NCBI GenBank assembly: GCA_964647695.1
Contig: CAZYIS010000012.1
Location: 1 to 17,134, forward strand
DNA: 17,134 bases
Direction: 5' to 3'
Origin: VGKP01 sp964647695
Lineage (GTDB): Archaea > Nanobdellota > Nanobdellia > Pacearchaeales > GW2011-AR1
Positions 6,005-14,200 of the stretch are shown piece after piece. Positions within the stretch are counted from its first letter, which is position 1. Each line of letters starts with the position of its first letter. The notes under the pieces were generated by a model. It was not told the DNA's origin, did no database searches, and worked only from the letters and a program-made list of their open reading frames with translations. Made by a program: the position numbers and the translations under genes.

Positions 6005-6511
6005 ATGGATAAACAAGAAAACCCTGAGAAATATAATATTTCCCCTAAAACCCAAATAGGTCATGTCCATCTAACCGTAAACAATATCCAGAAATCCCTT
6101 AAATTTTACCAGGATATTCTTGGATTCGAGATACAACAACATCTCGGAGGAGCCGTATTTCTTTCGGCCGGAGGATATCATCACCATATAGGATTAAACA
6201 TCTGGGGCTCAGAATACGCTCGCCAACCCGAAGAAGGTCAAATAGGTCTTTATCATTTTGCCATTCTCTATCCCAATAGAAAAGAACTGGCCAAAGCCCT
6301 AAAAAATATAATTGAGCATAATTATCCTCTTTCCGGAACCGCAGATCATGGAGTTTCTGAAGCGCTATATCTGAAAGATCCAGACGGAAATGGTATAGAA
6401 CTCTATTATGATAAACCGAAATCCGAATGGCCCTTGGATAAAGATGGAAAGCTAAAAATGTTCACAAATCATCTGGATATGGATGCACTTTTATTGGAAG
6501 CTGATTTATAA
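6005..6511 (+). CDS. VOC-family protein, CatE-like (catechol dioxygenase-type) metalloprotein
   Basis: The 168-aa protein belongs to the vicinal oxygen chelate superfamily and looks like a single-module version of CatE-type catechol-2,3-dioxygenases. Two beta-alpha-beta-beta-beta units are visible, starting at IGHVHLTV (18-25) with NNIQKSLKFYQDILGF after it, and at GLYHFAIL (81-88). The expected metal triad is H20 (or H22), H84 and E132 in DPDGNGIELYYD (125-136), so metal binding is likely. The substrate is uncertain: the two-module CatE proteins are about 280 aa, and many single-module relatives are annotated only as glyoxalase/dioxygenase-like. The NIF3 gene follows 23 nt later, and that gene's TATA box overlaps this gene's last codons. 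An acquisition from bacteria is possible given the family's distribution, but that is inference. Confidence 0.85.
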   Translation: MDKQENPEKYNISPKTQIGHVHLTVNNIQKSLKFYQDILGFEIQQHLGGAVFLSAGGYHHHIGLNIWGSEYARQPEEGQIGLYHFAILYPNRKELAKALKNIIEHNYPLSGTADHGVSEALYLKDPDGNGIELYYDKPKSEWPLDKDGKLKMFTNHLDMDALLLEADL

Positions 6512-6512
6512 A
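6504..6512 (+). promoter_or_regulatory. TATA box of the NIF3 gene
   Basis: ATTTATAAA centred 27 nt before ATG 6535 and overlapping the stop codon of the VOC gene. It decides between the in-frame TTG at 6523 and ATG at 6535 in favour of ATG. Confidence 0.5.
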
Positions 6513-6534
6513 GATTCAATTCTTGAATGATTTA

Positions 6535-7422
6535 ATGGAATTAAGTAAAATAGTAGCAAAATTAGACTCTGATTTTGACATTGAAAATGTTAATGATGAT
6601 TGGCACTGGCTTTTTGATGATCTATTTTTAAAAAAGTCAGTTGCTAAATTCAGAACTCCTGGAAAAAACACAGGTCTAATGATAAAAAACTCCGATGAAA
6701 TCCATAAAATCTACACTGCCTTCTCTCCCAGCAGATTTGTTCTTGAAGAAATAAGAATGAAAGGAATAGTAAATGTACTTCTTATAGTAAAACATCCCTT
6801 TGACTGGGATGGAAGAAGAAATGGCCCAGGATTTATATTTTTCAAAGACCGAGATTATCAACTAATGGAAGGCATGGGCATTTCCATCTATTCTCTCCAT
6901 ACTCCTCTGGATAAAAATAGAAATGACAAGGTAGTTTCCACAGCCCATGGATTCGCAAAAGCGATTAAGTTTAAGATAGAAAAAGAATTCGCAATTAATT
7001 CCAGCAATCCAGAAATGAAAATAGGTCTCATTGGTAAAGTACCTGAAACAAAAATAGCTGATTTGGTAAAAAGACTTAATTCAACCTTGGATCATAAAAT
7101 AAAAATAAACAAAGTAAATGATAATGTGGGAAAAGTAGCCATTGTAACCGGTGGAGGATTTGTTCCAGAAATTATTGAACAGGCTAAAGAATTAGGAGTC
7201 AATACCTACATTACCGGAATAATAACTCCCAATGCATCCGAATATGACAAATCCACCTATAAGGATAAATTCTCAAAAATTAAGAAACTAGATATTAATG
7301 TAATTGGTTGTTCCCATTATCTCACTGAAAAATGGGCCATGTTGTATTCAATTCCGTATTTCTCAGACATCTGCAAATCTGAGTTCATAGAAGATAAAGA
7401 AGCTTTTAACCTGCTGGAATAA
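6535..7422 (+). CDS. NIF3/DUF34-family dinuclear-metal protein
   Basis: The 295-aa protein belongs to the NIF3 (DUF34) family, widespread toroidal hexamers with a two-metal centre and no settled function; the GTP cyclohydrolase I type 2 label is a doubtful transfer. Recognisable ligand motifs are LLIVKHP (82-88), SLHTPLD (120-126) and GCSHYLTE (258-265). VAIVTGGG (201-208) and YITGI (225-229) match the conserved C-terminal half. The family normally has HHP in the first motif; here the first His is Lys (K86-H87-P88), so one of the usual metal ligands is absent. I chose ATG 6535 over an in-frame TTG at 6523 because a TATA box sits 27 nt upstream of it. It follows the VOC gene by 23 nt, and the SNF2 gene follows 52 nt later. 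Confidence 0.85.
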   Translation: MELSKIVAKLDSDFDIENVNDDWHWLFDDLFLKKSVAKFRTPGKNTGLMIKNSDEIHKIYTAFSPSRFVLEEIRMKGIVNVLLIVKHPFDWDGRRNGPGFIFFKDRDYQLMEGMGISIYSLHTPLDKNRNDKVVSTAHGFAKAIKFKIEKEFAINSSNPEMKIGLIGKVPETKIADLVKRLNSTLDHKIKINKVNDNVGKVAIVTGGGFVPEIIEQAKELGVNTYITGIITPNASEYDKSTYKDKFSKIKKLDINVIGCSHYLTEKWAMLYSIPYFSDICKSEFIEDKEAFNLLE

Positions 7423-7444
7423 GCCCTGAAAACCGAGTAGTAAC

Positions 7445-7453
7445 AATTAAAAG
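7445..7453 (+). promoter_or_regulatory. weak TATA-like box of the SNF2 gene
   Basis: AATTAAAAG centred 26 nt before the ATG at 7475. The match is poor and read-through from the NIF3 gene is possible. An AGGG at 7467-7470, five bases before the start, is the only Shine-Dalgarno-like element nearby. Confidence 0.35.
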
Positions 7454-7474
7454 GGCAGTTTGGCTTAGGGAAAA

Positions 7475-9292
7475 ATGGGTAAAACCAATAAAAAACCATC
7501 CATTGAAGAACTAAAGATTATAGAAAATCCTTCTAAATCAGATCTGGAAATTTTAGAAAAAGTAAAAAATAAACATTTTGAACCTTCGGAAATTTTTCAA
7601 CTTAAATTAAAATCCGAAGAAGCGGCAAAACAATCCGAGATTAGAGAACTAATTTCCTATCCGCTAATAAAAAAGAATCTAACCTATAATCTACCTCATC
7701 AACAGGAAGGCGCATTAAGAATTTTAAGAGATTTGGATGGTAGAGCACTGTTAGCCGACGAAGTAGGTCTGGGAAAAACCATCACCGCCGGAATGGTATT
7801 GAAAGAATGTATTGTTAGAGGTTTCGTAAGACGCGCATTAATTCTTACTCCTCCCTCCCTGGTTAACCAATGGAAAGATGAACTATCCAGCAAATTCAAT
7901 CTAGACTTTAAAGAAATAAATAAGGAAGACGAATGGGCTAACACCGAACTGGCCATCGCATCCATTGATAGGGTAAAGAACTTTGACAACGCTACCAATA
8001 CTTTCAAACACACCAACGCCCACGATATTTACTGGGATATAATCGTAATTGATGAAGCCCATAAACTTAAGGACAAAAATACCTTTAGATGGAAATTCGT
8101 AGATAAACTTCAAAAGAAAAGATTACTCTTGCTTACAGCAACTCCTTTCCAAAATGATCTAATTGAACTCTATAATCTTCTCTCATTGCTGAGAAGAGGA
8201 CATCTGGGAACTATAAGTGAATTCAGATCCAACTTCCTTATAGATGGAGATGAAAGAAAACCACTTAATCCTCAGGAACTAAAGAGAAAACTAGGAGAAG
8301 TAATGATCAGAAGAAGAAGAGATGAAGCCAAAGGAGTCCATTATATGAAAAGAATTCCAAAAATAGAATCCGTTGAACTATCCTATCCAGAAAAGCAGTC
8401 CTATGAACAAATCGTAGATATGCTCATGGTAAACTATCTAGATTTCAATGGCATTCCCATCAATACTACTCTCGCTGCCCACTCCATTCTTCCAAAAATA
8501 ACCAGTTCCTCCCGATCAGCCATAGAATTTCTTGAAAATCTAATAGCCAATCCCAAATATCATCTTTCCACAGCCCAAATTGCCCAAGGAATTCTAGAAA
8601 ATATGAAAAGTCTAAAAGAAGACACCAAATTGAATAGATTAATAGAAATAATAAATGAAATAAATAACAACGATAAGGGAACCAAGATGTTAATCTACAC
8701 CAAACATCCTTCTACCCTTTCCTACATCTCTGAAAAACTTAGAAAACAAAAATTCAAAATTACCGAGTTCAAAGGTGGTTTAACTCCCACTGAAAAAAGC
8801 AATAGAATAAAAGAATTCAAAGAAAAAAGCCAAATAATGGTCAGCACCGAAACCGGATCCGAAGGACTTAATCTCCAATTCTGTTCCAACATCATTAATT
8901 ACGACCTTCCCTGGAATCCCATGGCCGTGGAACAAAGAATAGGAAGACTAGATAGAATAGGTCAGAAAAAGAACATCTGCGTATACAATCTGGCCACCAA
9001 AGGAACCATGGAAGAACACGTTGTAGATTTAATCATTAACAAAATGTGCTGTGTGGGCTTAATCATAGGTGAATTACCTATCATTCTTTTCAACATGGGC
9101 CTAGACTCCAATGGAAAATCCGGCTCTAGCAAGTTCGAAGAAAAAATAATGCATGCATTCCTAGATTCTAAGAATAATCTTTCTAGATTTTCAACAGAAA
9201 TAACCAAAGTAGGCCATGAGATCAATAAAGGAATAAAAGAATATGAACAAACCAAGAAATACACCTCCCAACTACTGGATAAACTAAAATGA
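7475..9292 (+). CDS. SNF2-family ATPase, RapA/HepA-like
   Basis: The 605-aa protein is a Swi2/Snf2 double-stranded-nucleic-acid translocase of the RapA/HepA type. Motifs in order are HQ (75-76), motif I ADEVGLGKT (94-102), ILTPPSLV with NQW (123-133), II DEAH (193-196), III LTATP (220-224), V TETGSEGLNLQ (458-468) and VI QRIGRLDRIGQ (487-497). A charged helical insert of about 100 residues (roughly 300-400) lies between the two RecA lobes. After motif VI only about 100 residues remain, whereas bacterial RapA is near 970 aa, so the C-terminal half is absent from this polypeptide. The next gene overlaps the stop by 4 nt (ATGA), which implies a translationally coupled partner. RapA recycles RNA polymerase, and related ATPases remodel protein-DNA complexes or act in phage defence (DrmD of DISARM). 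Which of these applies here is not shown by the sequence. Confidence 0.93.
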   Translation: MGKTNKKPSIEELKIIENPSKSDLEILEKVKNKHFEPSEIFQLKLKSEEAAKQSEIRELISYPLIKKNLTYNLPHQQEGALRILRDLDGRALLADEVGLGKTITAGMVLKECIVRGFVRRALILTPPSLVNQWKDELSSKFNLDFKEINKEDEWANTELAIASIDRVKNFDNATNTFKHTNAHDIYWDIIVIDEAHKLKDKNTFRWKFVDKLQKKRLLLLTATPFQNDLIELYNLLSLLRRGHLGTISEFRSNFLIDGDERKPLNPQELKRKLGEVMIRRRRDEAKGVHYMKRIPKIESVELSYPEKQSYEQIVDMLMVNYLDFNGIPINTTLAAHSILPKITSSSRSAIEFLENLIANPKYHLSTAQIAQGILENMKSLKEDTKLNRLIEIINEINNNDKGTKMLIYTKHPSTLSYISEKLRKQKFKITEFKGGLTPTEKSNRIKEFKEKSQIMVSTETGSEGLNLQFCSNIINYDLPWNPMAVEQRIGRLDRIGQKKNICVYNLATKGTMEEHVVDLIINKMCCVGLIIGELPIILFNMGLDSNGKSGSSKFEEKIMHAFLDSKNNLSRFSTEITKVGHEINKGIKEYEQTKKYTSQLLDKLK

Positions 9293-10290
9293 AAAACCAA
9301 AAACCCACAAAAACTAAAGAATATAATTCAAAAGAATTTCTCCTAGAGTTTTTCAAAGACTCAGCCATTGATAATGGAGACAATGTACTGACCATTTCCA
9401 ATGTTTCCCCTGATTTTGAGAATTTTATAGGTAAAAAAGCACCCTATAAATTTGTATTTGACATCGCAACCCATGATAAGATAAAAGATTCCGAACTTAT
9501 AATGCAAGGAAGTTACTTTTTACTCGCCATAAGAGATTATCTTTCGGACAAAGGTCAAACCAGCCTATTGAAAATCCATGCTAAACTCGATTCGACAAAT
9601 CCCCTATTTAAAAAATATAAAATTCTAGAATCCAAAGAATCATCTCTCGATTATATCTATCAATTTTCATTTTCATCAGTTTATCAATACCTTAATGATA
9701 AAAAACAATCCACCAATACTTTTCTAATGAAATCTAACTCTCCCCCAGACATCAATATGAACAAATTTAAAACATCCAAGTGTTCCAATGAAGAAATTAG
9801 CAGCATTGACCCAACAGCACAATATAATATTGCAAAATCTCTACTGGATAAAAAAGTAAAAGAAGAAATCAAACCGCTTAAAATAATTCTAAAGGAAAAA
9901 CTCTCCAAAGAACTATTCCGAGTAAAAGATCACTATCATAAGCAAATAAAAGAGAAAGATGATGAAGTAGAATCCTGTGCCAATAAGATAAAAATGTTGC
10001 AAAGCAAACTCCGCCATACCTCCTATGAACGCGATAGAAGTATCCTAAGAAGATTAATCCGAGAATCCGAAGAGCGTCTGGAAATGCTTAAGAAAAAAAG
10101 CTACAAAGAAAGACTAAAAGCCGAAGAGCTTTTCCACATCAATGATGAAATAGAAAAACACGCCCTTTCCATTAAAAATTCTCTTATCAATTTAACCGTG
10201 TTCGCCTATCCCATTTTTGAAATTCATGTTTCCGCTAAAGGTAAAAAAGAAATTCTTAAATATGATCCAATTTTGAATAAAGTTATCTAA
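9289..10290 (+). CDS. coiled-coil partner of the SNF2 ATPase
   Basis: The 333-aa product starts inside the stop of the SNF2 gene (ATGA overlap), so the two are translated together. It has three parts. An N-terminal mixed alpha/beta region (about 15-135) includes a stretch around ELIMQGSYFLLAIRDYL (69-85). A long, highly charged coiled coil spans about 178-300. A short hydrophobic beta-like end, TVFAYPIFEIHVSAKGKK (303-320), closes it. There are no catalytic motifs, metal sites or membrane segments. The order of a GxxLL-type helical segment, coiled coil and C-terminal strand pair resembles what follows the ATPase core in long single-chain RapA-like proteins. My reading is that this is the split-off C-terminal half, but the match is by pattern only. 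There is no TATA box of its own. Confidence 0.8.
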   Translation: MKNQKPTKTKEYNSKEFLLEFFKDSAIDNGDNVLTISNVSPDFENFIGKKAPYKFVFDIATHDKIKDSELIMQGSYFLLAIRDYLSDKGQTSLLKIHAKLDSTNPLFKKYKILESKESSLDYIYQFSFSSVYQYLNDKKQSTNTFLMKSNSPPDINMNKFKTSKCSNEEISSIDPTAQYNIAKSLLDKKVKEEIKPLKIILKEKLSKELFRVKDHYHKQIKEKDDEVESCANKIKMLQSKLRHTSYERDRSILRRLIRESEERLEMLKKKSYKERLKAEELFHINDEIEKHALSIKNSLINLTVFAYPIFEIHVSAKGKKEILKYDPILNKVI

Positions 10291-10367
10291 TTCTAAAGAA
10301 TATACTATAAAGATTTAAATCATTTTTAATTAAAAAATTAAGAAAAGGTAAACAACCATTAGTAGGT

Positions 10368-11264
10368 TTAACTTAATTTTTCTATTTCACTATACAAACG
10401 CATAGAATCCTCATATAACTCATCTTTCTCAGATTTTGACAACAACTTGAACAAATCATGAAGTTTATTATAATTTTCTCTAGCAGCATTAGCATCCTTG
10501 TTCTTCAAATTTTTATCAATTTCATTAATAATTTTTTTAGCAGAGTTATAATTATTAGATATAACTTCAGTTTTTTTACTCTTACTTGATTCAACAGGAG
10601 AAGATTTTTCTTCAGAGAAAGCACTGGCTAGAGAATTATACCTATTTCTCTTAATCCTATTAACGATGAACCATATTAAAATTACAAGAAAAATCAAACA
10701 TAATAATACATATATAATTGGCACCATCAAACTGACTATTGAAAATCCAGAACTGGAATTACTTGCAGTACTATTATCTTCGGATTGCAAAATACCTGAA
10801 TTATCGGCATTATTAGTTATATCATTTACACCTAAATTAGTAACATCAGTAGCATTATTAGTAGTATTAGAAACTGTTAAGCTCCCAAATCCTCCGCCTC
10901 CACCACCCCCAGAACCGCCATTGCCTCCCGAACCATGACTAATATCATTTGTAGTACCATTACTCGTACCATTATCGCTTATATACACACATGATTGAGT
11001 AACATTTGAACTTGTATCAACACAACCAGAAGGTAAAGCAGATATTACATTTCTTGTTTGAGTACCGTTTGAAAAGCATGAACTCCAAGCAGAGTAGGTA
11101 AACGATATACAATCAGTCATACTAGGAGTACTAGGCGGATCAGGATAATTTATATCAAATCCAGTTATTTTAAAAAAGAAAGAAAATGCAAATAACAATC
11201 CACAAACCACAATAAAAATTAGGGCCTTCCTTTTCAATTCACTTTTTTTCTTTTTATCAACCAT
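10368..11264 (-). CDS. two-TM protein with TSP1-like ectodomain and helical cytoplasmic tail
   Basis: The product of about 298 aa has a clear topology. A basic cytoplasmic N-terminus (1-13) is followed by TM1 (about 14-31), an ectodomain, TM2 (about 174-200) and a cytoplasmic tail starting with NRIKRNR. The ectodomain carries a thrombospondin type 1-like module, C52...W60-SSC63-x3-NGTQTR71...SGC81...SC92, then a glycine-rich linker (111-126) and an Asn/Ser/Thr-rich stalk with at least eight N-glycosylation sequons. The tail ends in an amphipathic helical bundle (about 236-296, with YNKLHDLFKLLSKSEKDELY) of a type common in DPANN membrane proteins. The gene starts 7 nt after the giant surface gene and lacks a TATA box, so the two form one transcription unit. 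Likely role: membrane anchor, adhesion or coupling factor for the giant protein. Confidence 0.8.
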   Translation of the reverse strand: MVDKKKKSELKRKALIFIVVCGLLFAFSFFFKITGFDINYPDPPSTPSMTDCISFTYSAWSSCFSNGTQTRNVISALPSGCVDTSSNVTQSCVYISDNGTSNGTTNDISHGSGGNGGSGGGGGGGFGSLTVSNTTNNATDVTNLGVNDITNNADNSGILQSEDNSTASNSSSGFSIVSLMVPIIYVLLCLIFLVILIWFIVNRIKRNRYNSLASAFSEEKSSPVESSKSKKTEVISNNYNSAKKIINEIDKNLKNKDANAARENYNKLHDLFKLLSKSEKDELYEDSMRLYSEIEKLS

Positions 11265-11271
11265 ATTAAAA

Positions 11272-14200
11272 TTAAATAGCCGTAGGCTGATACCAATTTG
11301 TATACTGACTCAAAACCGTCTGTGCATAACTATTGAAATCATTTATTTCTGTTTGATTCAAATTATACAAATCATTAGCTGACCTGCCTGGGTATATTTG
11401 ACTAATGTCCAGTGAATACAATTTTAAGTCATTAGCATTACTCCACTGGCAGTTAAGAGTAAGCATGGCCATTTTCCCATGAATATCATTCATTTTTGCT
11501 AAATTTGTATTATCGAGTCGTGTTGAACTACATACCATTGAGCTTATGTTGGAATTATAAGTATTCAAATTATTTGTAGGTTGATTCAAGTAATAAGTAT
11601 ATATATTAGAGAATGTTTTAACTCCGAATTTATAATTCCTGTTACTATTCAAATTTAATCTTCTATCACCGAAAGTATTGTTTTGTAATTCATTTAATGT
11701 AGTCATCTCACCCGGATAACTGTAGGTTATATTGCTCGGATTAACCACGAAGCTAGCAACAAAAGAATTTGCATTGTAGCCGTAAAATGAACTTGTAGGC
11801 CCAAAGCTAGGTGACAAAGAAAGAATATTGGACGAAGGCCAACCACCACTACCACCCCAATACATGTTATTTATCTTGCCACTTGCAAAACTAAGATAAG
11901 AATTATTCAACCCATTAAAACAAGTATTATTATTTAGTAAATTATTAGAATCATAGTAGTAATAAGTGGAACTAAGATTTTCAGGATAATACAAAGGTAA
12001 GATGGTTGAATTGAGAGCAGGTATTTTCCTCATATATTGACCATATTGGTTAAATAACTTTGAATAATAACCTTCAGAATCAAAAGAACCTAAAGAAGCA
12101 TACACTGACTGTTGATCTCCGAGTAAGGTTGATACTATGTAACTAATATTTTGCAAAGAAGGCATAACAAAAGAAAGATTATACTGCCCAGATAAATTAA
12201 GAGACCTAGTATTATTATTCAAATTGTCATATGATGCCTGGCAAGGGAAACCGTTTAAGCAACTCGTCCAACTCCCCTGGCCCGTAGTACTAACATTATT
12301 TATAATAGTAACATTTCCATTTTGATCAGTTAATTTTACACTAATATTATTAATATCCATGCCAGAATTAACACCTACTCCTGCAAGACTAATTGCATGT
12401 AGTATCTCGGACCAAGTAGTAACTCCAGTATTTCCTCCGCCCCAACTTATAGAAGTTACGGGTGAAGGCACTATCGAACCAGGGCACTGATAACCCGTAG
12501 TCTTCTTTGTCACATCATAAACATTATTTGTACTCGTAACCTTATAAATTATATTTGGTCCAAAGTCGTAAGGAGCCACATAATACGGATTGCTTAAACT
12601 TTTTATAGGATTATTACTAATCTGAGATAAAATATCATAAATTAATGAGTCATACAATGTATTATTATCCCTATATTCTTTTAAAAGTTCCATATTGCTT
12701 ACAACTATGCTATAAAGAAATCCATTCTGGCTGTCATAATAATTAATATAATAACCACCCGTATCTCTATCGCAAACCAAACTAAATTCTCCCAACTGGC
12801 AATTAAACTGATTTCTCGATGAAGGCCCAGAATAATTAGATAAAGGAGTAATGGTAATATGCAAACCTGTTTGCAGGTCATAGGCCTTAGAGAAGTTGGA
12901 CTCTCCAGAATATGCACTTGGAAACGCTTGTAATTGGTCCAAACTTATTAATCTCAAATTATTTTGTTTTTGAAGTGTATGGGAAGTTAAATTAGGGAAC
13001 ATATCCTTAGGACCATACCATAACTTAATACTTGGAACATAAGATTTCGAAAGACCACCCCCAATATCAAATGATACTGGAAAATTATCTAAATTGATAA
13101 ATCTAGTTCTTAAAATAGGATTATTCACAAGAGTTTGAAAACCATCAAGATAAAGTATACTTAATGGAGGTGCTGCAACAAATTTATCTGCATTGGAACT
13201 TAATACGGTTGTAGTAAAAGTATAAACATGACCTGAAGTAAAATTATTCAGAGTCAGACCACAAGAACCTCCATAACGACTATTAAAACTATACCAATTA
13301 CTAAGTTCCAAACTTTTAAGGTTACCATTACTATTACTTGCATTTAAAATATTATCATACAGTATAGCCTGCGTATTTTCATCAACGATTTTATACTCCG
13401 TAACAGTTTCAGCAGCAATCTGATCTTTTACATCCTGCCCAAGATAGTCTGGAAACTGAATATAGTTAATCTGATAAAGAGAAGACTGTGAACCCGATCC
13501 AGGCATATAGCTATAAGAAGGAGTTGAAGAATATATATAACTTTTTTCGTCTTTCAATAAAAATAAAGTGTTTAAATTTTGATTAACAGTCCATCCGTTC
13601 CAGACAAAACTAGCGGATTTGTTAAAAGTAGCATTATTTCTAGGAGTAGGAGCACCCACCAAAACTACCTTACCTGGGAATGTCTCTCCAGCAGCATAAT
13701 TTACATATCTGGTTAGTCCAATATCCTGAAGTTTAAAGACTGCAAAACCTTGGGAACTGTTTATTATAGGAGTAATGTAGGACCCATAATAACTCTGAGG
13801 ATCAGTAAAGTTAATGTAATATTGAACATTTGTATCTTCAAAATACTTAGAACTAAAACCACCCGTGACCACAACATAATCTCCATCGAGCTTTTGTAAT
13901 CTTTTAGTTTTAAAGTCATTTAAAACTATTGTAGGATTACATAAATTAAATGGCTTTGGTTCAATTATGTCTGTTGTTTCCATACTACTTCCTGATAAAA
14001 CCACTGTGGCAGTATAATCAACGCAGAATTGAAAATCAGGAATCAAAGTTTTTGGATCATAATAATATTTATACATAGATTGCATAATAGGTGTAGTGTA
14101 ATTTTTACTATTATTCATGTTTTTAATAACCACATAATAATTCACTGACTCTCTATCACCAGTTAACATACTTCCGCTAATATCAATAGAATTAAAAAAT

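Noticed and set aside
6523..6534. TTG start for the NIF3 gene
   Set aside because: ATG 6535 lies 27 nt from a good TATA box and fits the usual start of the protein.
7475..10290. Labelling the SNF2 pair as a known defence system such as DISARM
   Set aside because: No methyltransferase, DUF1998, PLD nuclease or other DISARM partner is nearby; only a distant ATPase relationship exists.
10289..10321. Palindromes ATTCTAAAGAAT and GATTTAAATC after the coiled-coil gene
   Set aside because: They could be a terminator or an orphan TATA box, but no start codon or RNA lies at a fitting distance on either strand.
10666..10938. Plus-strand open frame with a proline run
   Set aside because: It is the antisense image of the glycine-rich linker of the TSP1-like protein.
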